Notes: generated by a model from the letters alone, not told the origin. A stretch of DNA of 64,000 nucleotides from Verrucosispora sp. NA02020 (GCF_013364215.1 NZ_CP054923.1:1-64000), one strand, 5' to 3'; counted from the first letter of the stretch, positions 26,984-35,992 are shown. A program made the numbers and translations.

Positions 26984-27085
26984 CGTCTGCCCGCCGCGTC
27001 GCCGCGTCGCCGGGTGGATGACGTCTGCCACGTTCGGCGAGCGCGGGGCAGACCGGTGAATGCGGCCGGTGCCAGACTCCCAGGT

Positions 27086-27140
27086 GTTAGGAGGGGACCC
27101 CTGCTCTACCGCAGGCGTTAATAAGGTGCCCTTCCTTACA
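27086..27140. repeat. Dispersed palindromic repeat, copy 2
   Basis: Left arm GTTAGGAGGGGACCCC, centre CTCTACCGCAGGCGTTA, right arm ending CCCTTCCTTACA. The arms are only partly complementary in this copy. It sits 39 nt upstream of the SGNH hydrolase start. The 26984-27085 stretch before it shows nothing else. Confidence 0.85.
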
Positions 27141-27178
27141 CACACAGCAGCTTTACCCGCAGCTTCGAGGAGTGAGCA

Positions 27179-27946
27179 GTGCGCTGGCGCAGTTACGTCG
27201 CGGTCGGGGACAGCTTCACCGAGGGCCTGGACGACTCGTACCCGGACGGCACGTTCCGGGGCTGGGCGGATCTGGTGGCCACCCGGCTGGCCGCCGAGGC
27301 CGGGCCCGAGTTCCGGTACGCCAACCTGGCCATCCGCGGTCGACTCTTCCCACACGTGGTGGCCGAGCAGGTGCCGTCGGCGTTGGCGATGAGGCCCGAC
27401 CTGATCAGCTTCGCCGCCGGCGGCAACGACGTGCTGCGCCGCAACTTCGACCCGGCCGCGCTGGTCGGCCGCTTCGACGAGGTCGTCCGCGATCTGCGTT
27501 CGGGCGGCTCCGACGTGGTGCTGTTCCGGTTCGCCGACGTGATGGCCCGACTGCCGGGGCAGCGGCTGATCGCACCCCGCATCGAGCTGCTCAACCGCGC
27601 CGTCGGGGAGACCGCCGAGCGGCACGGCGCGATCCTGGTCGACCTGTACGCCGACGACACGTACCTCAACCCGCTGCTCTGGAGCACCGACCGGCTGCAC
27701 CTGTCGCCGGTCGGTCACCGTCGGGTGGCCGCCCAGGTGCTCGACGCGCTGGGCGTCGGCTGCGACGAGGAGTGGTTGCTCGTACCCCCGAGGCCGGCGC
27801 CGAGCCCGTGGTTGGCGGCCCGTACCGCTGACGTGCGCTGGGCCGGTCAACACCTGGCGCCCTGGCTCAAGCGCCGCCTCACCGGCCGTTCCTCCGGCGA
27901 CACCCGCACCGCCAAACGCCCCACCCTCAGCCCCCTCCCCGACTGA
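27179..27946 (+). CDS. SGNH/GDSL family hydrolase
   Basis: A 255-residue SGNH hydrolase, probably an esterase or lipase. Block I is VGDSFTEGLDD with the catalytic Ser, block III is AGGNDVLRR, and block V is STDRLHLSPVGHRRVA with the Asp and His. No signal peptide is seen, so it is likely cytoplasmic. The substrate is unknown. The GTG start has GAGGAG about 6 nt upstream. A palindromic repeat copy lies in the upstream region and an inverted repeat follows. Confidence 0.9.
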   Translation: MRWRSYVAVGDSFTEGLDDSYPDGTFRGWADLVATRLAAEAGPEFRYANLAIRGRLFPHVVAEQVPSALAMRPDLISFAAGGNDVLRRNFDPAALVGRFDEVVRDLRSGGSDVVLFRFADVMARLPGQRLIAPRIELLNRAVGETAERHGAILVDLYADDTYLNPLLWSTDRLHLSPVGHRRVAAQVLDALGVGCDEEWLLVPPRPAPSPWLAARTADVRWAGQHLAPWLKRRLTGRSSGDTRTAKRPTLSPLPD

Positions 27947-27980
27947 CCTGCACCCTGCCCAGCCCCACCCCGTTCAGCCC

Positions 27981-28057
27981 CGTCGATCATGGAGTTGTGG
28001 TCGACAGTATGGGCGGATATTAGTGGCTTTGGCCGCACCATAACTCCATGATCGACG
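27981..28057. repeat. Long inverted repeat, possible terminator
   Basis: 20-bp arms at 27981-28000 and 28038-28057 match at 19 of 20 positions, with a 37-nt loop. The arms contain GATCATGGAGTT. A related pair with GATCAAGA arms occurs at 29129-29182. It lies after the SGNH gene and may end its transcript. Confidence 0.8.
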
Positions 28058-28108
28058 GGCAAGGCCCGACTGGGGTGCTCCGGGCGGTGCTGCCGCTCGG
28101 TGCATGTT

Positions 28109-28164
28109 GTTAGGAGGGGTCCCCTGCTATACCGGAGGCGTTAGCAGGGGACCCCTCCTTACAT
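28109..28164. repeat. Dispersed palindromic repeat, copy 3 (near-perfect)
   Basis: This copy folds almost perfectly: GTTAGGAGGGGTCCCCTGCTA on the left pairs with TAGCAGGGGACCCCTCCTTAC on the right over a short loop containing ACCGGAGGCGT. It lies 44 nt upstream of the sulfurtransferase start. Confidence 0.9.
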
Positions 28165-28194
28165 ACAACCCCGCGCGGACGCGGGTGCTCGGCG

Positions 28195-28200
28195 TACCTT
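28195..28200 (+). promoter_or_regulatory. -10 element of the sulfurtransferase gene
   Basis: TACCTT at -13 to -8 from the ATG at 28208, with no ribosome binding site. This favours 28208 over the in-frame start at 28199. Confidence 0.45.
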
Positions 28201-28207
28201 GGGGCTC

Positions 28208-29098
28208 ATGTCTGTGCCCAGTGATCCCGATCCCCGACTCCAGTCGTACGCGGACCCGCAACGGCTGGTGACCACCGAATGGCTGGCGGAGCACCTCGGC
28301 GACGAGGGTCTCGTCGTGGTCGAGTCCGACGAGGACGTGCTGCTCTACGACACCGGCCACATTCCCGGTGCCGTGAAGGTCGACTGGCACCTGGAGCTGA
28401 ACGACCAGGTGACCCGCGACTACCTGGACGCCGAGCGGTTCGCCGAGTTGTGTGCGGCCAAGGGCATCGGCCGTGACGACACGGTCGTCTTCTACGGCGA
28501 CAACTTCAACTGGTGGGCCGCGTACGCCCTCTGGGTCTTCACCCCCTTCGGCCACCGGGACGTGCGGTTGCTCGACGGCGGTCGGCAGAAGTGGATCGCC
28601 GAGGGGCGGGAGCTGACCCGCGACAAGCCGGTCCGGCCGAGGGCGGAGTACCCGGTGCCGCAGCGCGACGACGCGCCGGTGCGCGCGTTCCGGGAGGATG
28701 TGTCGGCGCACGTCGACGCTGATCGTCCGCTGGTGGACGTGCGGTCGCCGGGTGAGTACACCGGCGAGATGCTGCACATGCCGGACTACCCGCAGGAGGG
28801 CGCGCTGCGCGGCGGGCACATCCCGGGCGCGGTGAGCAAGCCGTGGAAGTCCGCCGCCAACGACGACGGCACCTTCAAGTCCGCCGACGAGCTGAGGACG
28901 ATCTACGCCGACCAGCTCGGGTTGAGCCCGGACGACGACGTGATCGCGTACTGCCGGATCGGCGAGCGGTCCAGCCACACCTGGTTCGTGCTGCGGCACC
29001 TGCTGGGGTACCCGCGCGTACGCAACTACGACGGCTCGTGGACCGAGTGGGGCAACCTGGTCCGGGCTCCTGTCGTCAAGGGCCCCGACCCGAGGTGA
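28208..29098 (+). CDS. Thiosulfate sulfurtransferase (rhodanese, CRIGERSS type)
   Basis: A 296-residue enzyme of two tandem rhodanese domains that moves sulfane sulfur from thiosulfate or a mercapto-acid to an acceptor. The N-terminal domain (about 20-135) is inactive-like, with [16 protein letters not shown]. The C-terminal domain holds [22 protein letters not shown] and the catalytic Cys in [15 protein letters not shown], the form typical of actinobacterial SseA/CysA proteins. The usual neighbour SufE is at 18276. The start at 28208 follows a TACCTT element. Two hairpins follow the stop. Confidence 0.93.
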   Translation: MSVPSDPDPRLQSYADPQRLVTTEWLAEHLGDEGLVVVESDEDVLLYDTGHIPGAVKVDWHLELNDQVTRDYLDAERFAELCAAKGIGRDDTVVFYGDNFNWWAAYALWVFTPFGHRDVRLLDGGRQKWIAEGRELTRDKPVRPRAEYPVPQRDDAPVRAFREDVSAHVDADRPLVDVRSPGEYTGEMLHMPDYPQEGALRGGHIPGAVSKPWKSAANDDGTFKSADELRTIYADQLGLSPDDDVIAYCRIGERSSHTWFVLRHLLGYPRVRNYDGSWTEWGNLVRAPVVKGPDPR

Positions 29099-29128
29099 GC
29101 CTTCCCGCCAAGCCCTTTCCACGGCGAT

Positions 29129-29182
29129 GATCAAGAGGTTTTGGGGCTCCCACCGCCCGATTGTGACCAGAACTTCTTGATC
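29129..29182. repeat. Inverted repeat between convergent genes
   Basis: Arms at 29129-29144 and 29167-29182 pair at 14 of 16 positions and contain GATCAAGA(A/G)GTT. It is related in form to the repeat at 27981. It lies between the rhodanese and TetR genes, where a bidirectional terminator is expected. Confidence 0.75.
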
Positions 29183-29184
29183 GA

Positions 29185-29217
29185 CTCAGGGCGTCCGGCA
29201 TTGCCGGACGCTCTGAG
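29185..29217. terminator. Strong hairpin terminator
   Basis: Arms 29185-29200 and 29202-29217 pair at 15 of 16 positions, with a core of GCGTCCGGC and GCCGGACGC. It ends 10 nt before the stop codon of the convergent TetR gene and probably terminates that gene. Confidence 0.7.
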
Positions 29218-29226
29218 CGGGCCCAT

Positions 29227-29835
29227 TCATGACCGGCTCGGCGTCGGGTCGCGGAGGTAGCGCTGGATGGTGGGGGCCAGCCAGGCGACCAGGTCGGGTG
29301 GGGAGAGATCGACCATGGGGGGCAGGTGCAGGACGTACCGCGTCAGGGCCACGCCGAGTAGCTGGCTGGCGACCAGGCCGGCGCGGTGTGGGGCTTCCGT
29401 CGGGTCGACGACCACCCGGGCCACGGCCGTGCCGAGCTGGGTGGCGAAGATGTCGCGTACCCGCTCGGCGCCGCTCGGGTTGGTGCTGGCCGTGCGCAGC
29501 AGCGCCGGCAGCGTGGTGTCCCCCTCCCAGCGGGTGAAGAAGTAGCCGACCAGCGTCTCGCCGAGGCGGTCGGCCGGTGTGCCGCTCAGGTCCGGTAGCC
29601 GCAGGTCGAACTCGGCCGCCGCCGCGAACAGGCCCTCCTTGCTGCCGTAGTAGCGCATCACCATGGACGGGTCGATGCGCGCGTCGGCGGCGATGGCCCG
29701 GATCGTCGCCCGGTCGTAGCCGTCGGCCGCGAAGCGCTCGCGGGCGGCCCGCAGGATGGCCGCGCGGGTCGCGTCCGCGTTGCGCGGGCGGCCACCGCCG
29801 GGTGCCGGCTCGTTCTGCGGTACGCCTTCCGTCAT
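29227..29835 (-). CDS. TetR family regulator of the FAD monooxygenase
   Basis: A 202-residue TetR protein. The helix-turn-helix spans about residues 22-65 (TRAAILRAARERFAADGYDRATIRAIAADARIDPSMVMRYYGSKEGLF). The C-terminal domain resembles the TetR_C_17 type (LVASQLLGVALTRYVLHLPPMVDLSPPDLVAWLAPTIQRYL). ATG 29835 is preferred over GTG 29841 because TACCGT lies at -13 to -8. It is divergent from an FAD monooxygenase, with three related operator-like dyads between. It is therefore probably an autorepressor that also represses the monooxygenase. The inducer is unknown, perhaps the monooxygenase substrate. Confidence 0.92.
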   Translation of the reverse strand: MTEGVPQNEPAPGGGRPRNADATRAAILRAARERFAADGYDRATIRAIAADARIDPSMVMRYYGSKEGLFAAAAEFDLRLPDLSGTPADRLGETLVGYFFTRWEGDTTLPALLRTASTNPSGAERVRDIFATQLGTAVARVVVDPTEAPHRAGLVASQLLGVALTRYVLHLPPMVDLSPPDLVAWLAPTIQRYLRDPTPSRS

Positions 29836-29850
29836 GTGCACGACGGTATG

Positions 29851-29920
29851 CCAACACGTGTTGACTTCTTCCGTCGGGGGCGCCTAGCGTTGCCAACAAG
29901 TGTTTGCCAACGCTTGTTGG
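29851..29920. promoter_or_regulatory. Divergent promoter with three TetR operator dyads
   Basis: Three related 14-bp dyads occur: CCAACACGTGTTGA (29851-29864), CCAACAAGTGTTTG (29893-29906) and CCAACGCTTGTTGG (29907-29920). The last two are directly abutted. A plus-strand promoter is visible as TTGACT (29861-29866), an 18-bp spacer and TAGCGT (29885-29890). The first dyad overlaps the -35 and the others follow the -10, the expected layout for repression by the TetR protein encoded to the left. Confidence 0.7.
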
Positions 29921-29943
29921 CAATCGGATCGGGGGAGGTCGTC

Positions 29944-31125
29944 ATGCTGCCCGCCACCACGGACGTCCTGATCGTCGGAGCCGGACCGACCGGCCTGACC
30001 GCCGCGCTCACGATGGCCCGGCGGGGGGTCGAGGTCACCCTGGTCGACCAGCGGGAGACACCGGCGGTGACCTCGCGTGCGGCGGTCGTGCACGCGTACA
30101 CCCTGGAGATGCTGGACCGGGTCGGCGTCGGCGCGCCGCTGGTCGCGCGCGGGCTGCGGTCGGCCCGGTTCAGTGTCCGCGACCGGGACCGGATGCTGGT
30201 CACCGTGCCGTTCGACCGGCTGCCCAGCCGTCACCGGTACGCGCTGATGGTCTCCCAGTCCGTCACCGAGGAGGTGCTCGCCGAGCGGCTGGCCGAGGCG
30301 GGCGGCCGGGTGCTGCGGCCGTACCGGCTGACCGGGCTGCGTCAGGACGCCGACGGCGTGGTGGCGCAGTTCGGCGACGCGACCGTCCGGGCGCGCTGGG
30401 TCGTCGGTGCCGACGGCATCCACAGCACGGTCCGTGAGCTGGCCGGTATCCCCTTCACCGGGCCGGACGGGTCGGCGGAGTCGTTCGTCCTGGCCGACGT
30501 ACACCTGGACAGCGCGCTGCCCCGCGACGGCGCGTCGGTCTTCCTCGCCCGGGGCGGTCCGCTGGTCTGGGCTCCACTGCCCGACGACCGGGTGCGGCTG
30601 GTCGCCACCGTGACCGACCCACCCGCCGAGCCGGACCGGCCCTACCTGCAACGACTGCTCGACGAGCGGGGCCCGCGACGGCAGCCGGACCAGGTCCGGG
30701 AGGTCCTCTGGTCCTCGCGGTTCCGGCTGCACCGACGCGTCGCGGAGACCTTTCGCGCAGGGCGGACACTGCTCGCCGGGGACGCCGGGCACGTGCACAG
30801 CCCGGCCGGTGGGCAGGGCATGAACCTCGGCATCTGCGACGCCGTCGACCTCGGCGAGACCCTGTCGGCGGTGCTGGCCGGGGGCCCCGACACCCTCCTG
30901 GACGAGTACGCGGCCCGGCGTCGCCCGCTCGCTCACGAGGTGGCCGGCTTCGCCGACCGGCTGACCCGGCTCGCCACCGTGCCGCCCGCCGGGCGTCCGG
31001 CCCGGGACGCGCTGCTGCGCCTGCTCGCGGCGCTGCCGCCGGTGCGCCGACGGGTCGCCCTGCGGCTCTCCGGGCTCCACCAACGCGCGTCCGATAAGGT
31101 GGCCCACCCGGCGAGGTCTCGCTGA
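29944..31125 (+). CDS. FAD-dependent monooxygenase (PHBH-like)
   Basis: A 393-residue group A flavoprotein hydroxylase. The FAD Rossmann motif is VLIVGAGPTGLTAALTMARRG at the N-terminus, the DG motif is VGADGIHSTVRELAG, and the FAD ribityl motif is LLAGDAGHVHSPAGGQGMNLGICDAVDL. Relatives hydroxylate aromatic compounds or tetracycline/rifamycin-type drugs. The substrate here is unknown. ATG at 29944 has GGGGGAGGTCGTC upstream. It is shorter than the three-domain phenol-hydroxylase type and lacks the C-terminal thioredoxin-like domain. Confidence 0.92.
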   Translation: MLPATTDVLIVGAGPTGLTAALTMARRGVEVTLVDQRETPAVTSRAAVVHAYTLEMLDRVGVGAPLVARGLRSARFSVRDRDRMLVTVPFDRLPSRHRYALMVSQSVTEEVLAERLAEAGGRVLRPYRLTGLRQDADGVVAQFGDATVRARWVVGADGIHSTVRELAGIPFTGPDGSAESFVLADVHLDSALPRDGASVFLARGGPLVWAPLPDDRVRLVATVTDPPAEPDRPYLQRLLDERGPRRQPDQVREVLWSSRFRLHRRVAETFRAGRTLLAGDAGHVHSPAGGQGMNLGICDAVDLGETLSAVLAGGPDTLLDEYAARRRPLAHEVAGFADRLTRLATVPPAGRPARDALLRLLAALPPVRRRVALRLSGLHQRASDKVAHPARSR

Positions 31126-31200
31126 GGAACCGGGCACGCGGATGTCGGCCCGCACCGGTACGGTGAGCGCCGACATCCGGGAGCGGGGAGCGGACAAGGC

Positions 31201-32988
31201 GTGGACCGTACCTTCCAGGTGGACCTGCGTGGCGTGGTCGACCTGCTCAGTCATCACCTCTACGGCAGCCCACGGGTCTACGTCCGCGAGCTGATGCAGA
31301 ACGCGGTGGACGCGATCACCGCACGTCGGGCCGCCGAGCCGGACGCACCGGCCCTGGTCCGGATCGAGCCGCCCGAGCTGACCGGCGACGGCACCCTGCG
31401 GGTGCACGACACCGGTATCGGGCTGACCGAGGAGCAGGTGCACGAGCTGCTGGCCACCATCGGCCGCAGCTCGAAGCGGGACGAGCTGGGTTTCTCCCGC
31501 CACGAGTTCCTCGGCCAGTTCGGCATCGGGCTGCTCTCCTGCTTCCTCGTCGCCGACGAGATCCGGGTGGTCACCCGCAACGGCGACCACCCCACCGTGC
31601 TCTGGACCGGCTACGCCGACGGCCGCTACGCGGTGCGCCTGGCCCCGCCGCAGGAGGCACGTGCCGAGGTCGGCACCACGGTCACCCTGGTGCCGCGCCA
31701 CGACGCCGACCAGTGGTACGCCACCTCCACCGTCACCGAGCTGGCCCGCCTCTACGGCAGCCTGCTGCCGGTGACCGTCCGGGTCGGCAGCGTGGTCACC
31801 ACCACCGGGGAACCGCCCTGGCCGACCAGCCCGGGTGCGACCGTGGACCGCGCCGCCCTGATCGCGTACGCCCGCGAGACGCTCGGCGTCGACCCGTTCG
31901 ACGTGGTGCCGCTGCGGGCGCCGGAGGCCGGGCTGACCGGAGTGGCGTTCATCCTGCCCACGGCCGTGAATCCGGCCGCCCGGGCCGGTCACCGGGTCTA
32001 CCTCAAGCGGATGCTGCTGACCGAGCACGCCGACGGCCTGCTGCCGGACTGGGCCTTCTTCGCGCACTGCGTGATCGACACCAGCGAGCTGCGGCCCACC
32101 GCCAGCCGCGAGGCGCTCTACGAGGACTCCCTGCTCACCAGCACGCGCGAGTCGCTCGGCGCGCAGATCCGTGGCTGGCTGGTCCGGCTCGCCAAGCACC
32201 AGCCGCACCGGCTGGCCGAGTTCCTCCAGGTGCACCACCTCGGGGTGAAGGCGCTCGCCCTGCACGACGACGAGATGCTCAACCTGGTCGACCAGTGGTG
32301 GCCGATGGACACCAACGTCGGCACGCTCACCCTGGCCGAGTTCCGGCAGCGCTACGGCCTGGTCCGGTACGCCGCCAGCCTGGACGAGTTCCGCCAGCTC
32401 GCGGCCGTCGCCGCCGCGCAGGACCTGGCCGTGGTGAACGGCGGCTACACGTACGACAGCGAGCTGATCGAGCGACTGCCCACGGTGGACCGTACGGTCC
32501 TCATCGAGCGGCTCGAACCGAGTGACCTGACCACCCGGTTCGACGCCCTCGAACCGCACGTCGAGTTGGCGCTGCGGCCGTTCCTCACCGCCGCCGGCCG
32601 GGCCCTGGAACGGCTCGGCTGCGAGGTGCTGATCCGGGCCTACGATCCGGCCTCGCTCCCGGCGCTCTACCTGCTCAGCCGCTCGGCCGCGTTCACCGAC
32701 CAGCTCGCCGCGAGCCGCGACAAGGCCGACGAGCTGTGGGGCGGCGTACTCGACGCGTTGGCCGCCTCCGCCCCGGCGGACCGCCCGCAGCTCGTGCTCA
32801 ACCACCGCAACCCGTTGGTGCGTCGGATCACCGCGCTGGGTGACCCGGAGCTGGTCGGGCTCGCCGTCGAGGCGCTCTACGGGCAGGCGTTGCTGCTCGG
32901 GCACCACCCCATCCGCGCGGCGGACGCCGCCCTGCTCAACAGTTCTTTCCTCGGCCTGCTGGGTCGGGCCGTCCCTGGACAGGAGTGA
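31201..32988 (+). CDS. HSP90 family ATPase (actinobacterial type)
   Basis: A 595-residue GHKL/HSP90 chaperone-like protein. The N-terminal ATPase has the N-box RELMQNAVDAI, the Mg/ATP motif VHDTGIGLTEEQV and the glycine-rich lid FGQFGIGLLSCF. The middle domain and a shortened C-terminal part follow. The sequence ends GRAVPGQE, without the MEEVD tail of eukaryotic cytosolic HSP90. It belongs to the divergent HSP90-family group seen in actinobacteria rather than canonical HtpG. GTG start at 31201 with GAGCGGGGAGCGG upstream. The TPR gene begins 6 nt after its stop, so the two form an operon. Confidence 0.92.
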   Translation: MDRTFQVDLRGVVDLLSHHLYGSPRVYVRELMQNAVDAITARRAAEPDAPALVRIEPPELTGDGTLRVHDTGIGLTEEQVHELLATIGRSSKRDELGFSRHEFLGQFGIGLLSCFLVADEIRVVTRNGDHPTVLWTGYADGRYAVRLAPPQEARAEVGTTVTLVPRHDADQWYATSTVTELARLYGSLLPVTVRVGSVVTTTGEPPWPTSPGATVDRAALIAYARETLGVDPFDVVPLRAPEAGLTGVAFILPTAVNPAARAGHRVYLKRMLLTEHADGLLPDWAFFAHCVIDTSELRPTASREALYEDSLLTSTRESLGAQIRGWLVRLAKHQPHRLAEFLQVHHLGVKALALHDDEMLNLVDQWWPMDTNVGTLTLAEFRQRYGLVRYAASLDEFRQLAAVAAAQDLAVVNGGYTYDSELIERLPTVDRTVLIERLEPSDLTTRFDALEPHVELALRPFLTAAGRALERLGCEVLIRAYDPASLPALYLLSRSAAFTDQLAASRDKADELWGGVLDALAASAPADRPQLVLNHRNPLVRRITALGDPELVGLAVEALYGQALLLGHHPIRAADAALLNSSFLGLLGRAVPGQE

Positions 32989-32994
32989 GACGTC

Positions 32995-35901
32995 GTGGCT
33001 GACGAGGACCTGTGGCGGATGCTGCGCCAGACCGGCGAGATGCCGTACGGCATCGGGCAGATCGCCGCGCTGGAGCAGCTGCTGCGTCGGGCGGACGCCG
33101 CCGACGACCGGCACCTCGCCTTCGCGGTCCGCATCCAGGGCATCACCACGTACATCTACGGTGGCGAGCCGGCCAAGTCGTTCGTCGTCTTCGCCTGGTG
33201 TCTGGCGGAGTTCGACAGGGACCCGCAGCCCTACCACGAGCGGTACGCCCAACACCTGCTCTGGCACTTCAAGCACATGGTCAACGGGATGCTGAACTTC
33301 CCCGAGGTGCCGTTGGACCGCACCCACGCGGTGCTCGACGACATGGAGCGGCGCTACCGCGAGGGTGGGCACAGCCTCCAGGCCGTGTACAAGTACCGCT
33401 ACCGGGTGGCCGACCACCTGGGTGACCGTGAGCAGGCCGAGGAGTGGTACCGCAAGTGGCTGACCACGCCTCGTGACCAGCTCTCCGACTGCGCGGGCTG
33501 CGACCCGACCACGCAGGTCAACCACCTGAGCCGCACCGGCCGTCACGATGAGGCCGTGGCGCTGGCCGAGCCGGTGCTCAGTGGGCGGCTGAGCTGCACC
33601 GAGCAGCCGCAGGGGATCCTCACCGCGCTACTGCCGGCATACCTGCACAGTGGTCGGCACGACGAGGCGCGCAACGCGCACCGGGAGGCGTACCGCCGGC
33701 ACCGGGGCAGCATCGCCGACCTGTGGGACGTCAGCGAGCACATCGAGTTCTGCACGCTCACCGGCAACGAGGCGCGGGCGCTGGAGATCGTCGAGCGGCA
33801 CCTGGACTGGCTGGACCGTGCCCCCTCGCCGGGTGCCGCGATGCACTTCGCCGCATCCGCCGCCGCCGCGCTGCGGCAGGTGGACGACCAGACGCTGACG
33901 GTGCACCGCCGCGCCTTCGGTGAGCGGCCGGCCGACGAGGTGACGGTGGGTGCGCTCGCCGCCGAGCTGACCGAGACGGCGACCGGGATCGCCGCCCGGT
34001 TCGACACCCGCAACGGCAACAGCAACCAGTCCGAGGGCATCGCCCGGCGACTGGCCGTCACGCCGGTCGGTGACCACCTGCCCCTCTCCGCGAGCCTGCG
34101 GCGTCGACCGGTGCCCACCACCCGCCCGGCTCCTACCACCGGCACTGCTCCCGCCGCCGGGTCGGCGTCCGAGGCCGTCCCGCCGCGCGAGGTCACGGTG
34201 CCCGAACCACGCCGATCGGTGGAGTTCGTCGTACCCGCCGAGGCGGACGCGGGCGAGTTGCTGGCGCTGGCCGAGCAGCGCTGGTCGTCGCACGACCGCC
34301 CCGGTATGCGTGCCGTCCTGGCCGCCTTCGAGGAACGCTTCGGCGAGGCGGAGCTGTCGCCGCGCGAGCGTGCCCTCCGGGGCGAACTGCGTGCCGCCGA
34401 GCTGGTCGACGCCGGGGACCTGACCGGTGCGGTGACGGTCAACCGGACGACCATGGCGGCGTACGAGGAGTTGGCCGACCCGGCGCGCGCCCAGGTCGTC
34501 GCCAGCCGTCTCGGCGCGTTGCTGGCGCAGGGAGACGAGCCGGACGAGGAGGCGTACGCGCTGGCGCACACCGCCGCCGGTTTCCTCGACGAGCACGGTG
34601 ACGCCCGGCAGCGAGCCGCCGCGCACGATCGGCTGGCGGTGGTGCTGGCACAGCAGGCCCGCTGGCCGGAGGCGCTGGCCGCCTCGGAGCAGGCGGCCGA
34701 CGGCGCGGGAGACCCGTTCCTGGCGGCCCGGATCGCGCTGCACCGGGCACACATCCTCGAACAGCTCGACGACGAGGACGCCTTCCGGGCCGGCGCGGAG
34801 CAGGCCCATCGGCTCGCACAGGAGGCCGGGGTCCCGGAGCTGATCGCCACCGCCGCCCTGGCGCACGCCCGCGTCGCGCAGGATCCGGCTGAGGCGGTCG
34901 CCGCGTGCGACGAGGCACTGGCCCACGCCGGGGACGCGCTGCTCCTGCCGGCGCGGGTGACCCGTGCCCGGGCGCTGATCGCGGCGCAGCGCGCCGACGA
35001 GGCGGTGGAGGACTTCGCCGAGGCGGTGGCGCTCTGCGTCGAGCGGGGCGAGGCCGGTGACGCCTACCTGCGCTGGGAGTTGGCCACGGCGTACCGGGTA
35101 GCCGGGCGGCTCGGCGATGCGGCCGAGGTGGCCGAGGAGGCGGTGACCGGTCTGGATCGCCTCGGGCACCAGGCGGACGCCGATGCGGCCCGACACATGC
35201 TGGCCGGTATCTACCAGGGGCTGGGCGAGATCGACCCGGCGCTGGCTCTGCTGGACCGGCTCGCCGAGAACCTCGACGGGCCGGACAATCTCCCGCACCG
35301 GGCGCAGGTGCTCGAAGACGCCGGGGACATCCTCTATCAGGCCGACCGGGATGCGGCGGCGGGGCAGAAGTTCGCGGCTGCCGCCTCGGCCTACCAACTG
35401 GCCGGCCAACACCTGGACGAGCTGCGGGCCCGTCGTCGGGAGGCGTCGGCGTACCTCTGGGCCGGTGAGACGGCCAGTGCGCTGCGGGCGGTCGAGGCGA
35501 CCGACCGGCTCGCCGCCGAGTTGACGGCCGGTGCCGCCGAGGAGCCTCCGGTGATCTACGAGGTGTCGTTGGCGGCCGAGACGGCGGCGCGGGTGCTGGC
35601 CGGGGACGACCGGGAGGGCGAGGCGCTGGACCGACTGGCGGGGGTCGCGCACCGGCTGCGGTCCGTGGAGGCGTTCGGCGAGGCGGCGCAGGTCGAGATC
35701 CTCAGCGGCGAGCTGCTGCTGCGGCAGGGCCGACCGGCCGAGGCGGAGCCGGTGCTGCGCGAGGTGCTCGGCGGTCTGCCGACCGGATCGAGGCCGACGG
35801 CCCAGGCCGCCTGGCTGCTCGCCCGCGCGTTGGACGAGTTGGGTCGCTCGACGGAGGCGACCGACCTGCGCAAGCAGCACGACCTGGACCACGACCACTG
35901 A
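32995..35901 (+). CDS. Large TPR-repeat protein paired with HSP90
   Basis: A 968-residue soluble protein made largely of helical TPR-like repeats. The first ~340 residues form one helical block. A Pro/Thr/Ala-rich linker follows around 365-400 (RRPVPTTRPAPTTGTAP...). A second long array of Ala- and Glu-rich TPR-like repeats runs from about 420 to the end. No catalytic motif is seen. GTG at 32995 follows the HSP90 stop by 6 nt with AGGAGTGAG upstream. TPR proteins are the usual co-chaperones of eukaryotic HSP90, so a scaffold or co-chaperone role for the adjacent HSP90 is a reasonable inference. Confidence 0.85.
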   Translation: MADEDLWRMLRQTGEMPYGIGQIAALEQLLRRADAADDRHLAFAVRIQGITTYIYGGEPAKSFVVFAWCLAEFDRDPQPYHERYAQHLLWHFKHMVNGMLNFPEVPLDRTHAVLDDMERRYREGGHSLQAVYKYRYRVADHLGDREQAEEWYRKWLTTPRDQLSDCAGCDPTTQVNHLSRTGRHDEAVALAEPVLSGRLSCTEQPQGILTALLPAYLHSGRHDEARNAHREAYRRHRGSIADLWDVSEHIEFCTLTGNEARALEIVERHLDWLDRAPSPGAAMHFAASAAAALRQVDDQTLTVHRRAFGERPADEVTVGALAAELTETATGIAARFDTRNGNSNQSEGIARRLAVTPVGDHLPLSASLRRRPVPTTRPAPTTGTAPAAGSASEAVPPREVTVPEPRRSVEFVVPAEADAGELLALAEQRWSSHDRPGMRAVLAAFEERFGEAELSPRERALRGELRAAELVDAGDLTGAVTVNRTTMAAYEELADPARAQVVASRLGALLAQGDEPDEEAYALAHTAAGFLDEHGDARQRAAAHDRLAVVLAQQARWPEALAASEQAADGAGDPFLAARIALHRAHILEQLDDEDAFRAGAEQAHRLAQEAGVPELIATAALAHARVAQDPAEAVAACDEALAHAGDALLLPARVTRARALIAAQRADEAVEDFAEAVALCVERGEAGDAYLRWELATAYRVAGRLGDAAEVAEEAVTGLDRLGHQADADAARHMLAGIYQGLGEIDPALALLDRLAENLDGPDNLPHRAQVLEDAGDILYQADRDAAAGQKFAAAASAYQLAGQHLDELRARRREASAYLWAGETASALRAVEATDRLAAELTAGAAEEPPVIYEVSLAAETAARVLAGDDREGEALDRLAGVAHRLRSVEAFGEAAQVEILSGELLLRQGRPAEAEPVLREVLGGLPTGSRPTAQAAWLLARALDELGRSTEATDLRKQHDLDHDH

Positions 35902-35915
35902 CGACCTGGGGATTC

Positions 35916-35961
35916 GTGGGCCTTTCCCGGCAGTCGGACTGGCGGGTAACCAAGGGCCCAC
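35916..35961 (+). terminator. Hairpin after the HSP90/TPR operon
   Basis: GTGGGCC at the left pairs with GGCCCAC at the right. Inside, a smaller CCCG...CGGG pairing extends the stem. The hairpin begins 14 nt after the stop. Confidence 0.5.
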
Positions 35962-35980
35962 GTCTCTTCCCCGGTGGGTC

Positions 35981-35986
35981 TACGCT
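35981..35986 (+). promoter_or_regulatory. -10 element of the TetR gene at 35993
   Basis: TACGCT at -12 to -7 from GTG 35993; no ribosome binding site, so probably leaderless. Confidence 0.45.
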
Positions 35987-35992
35987 GGCCCG

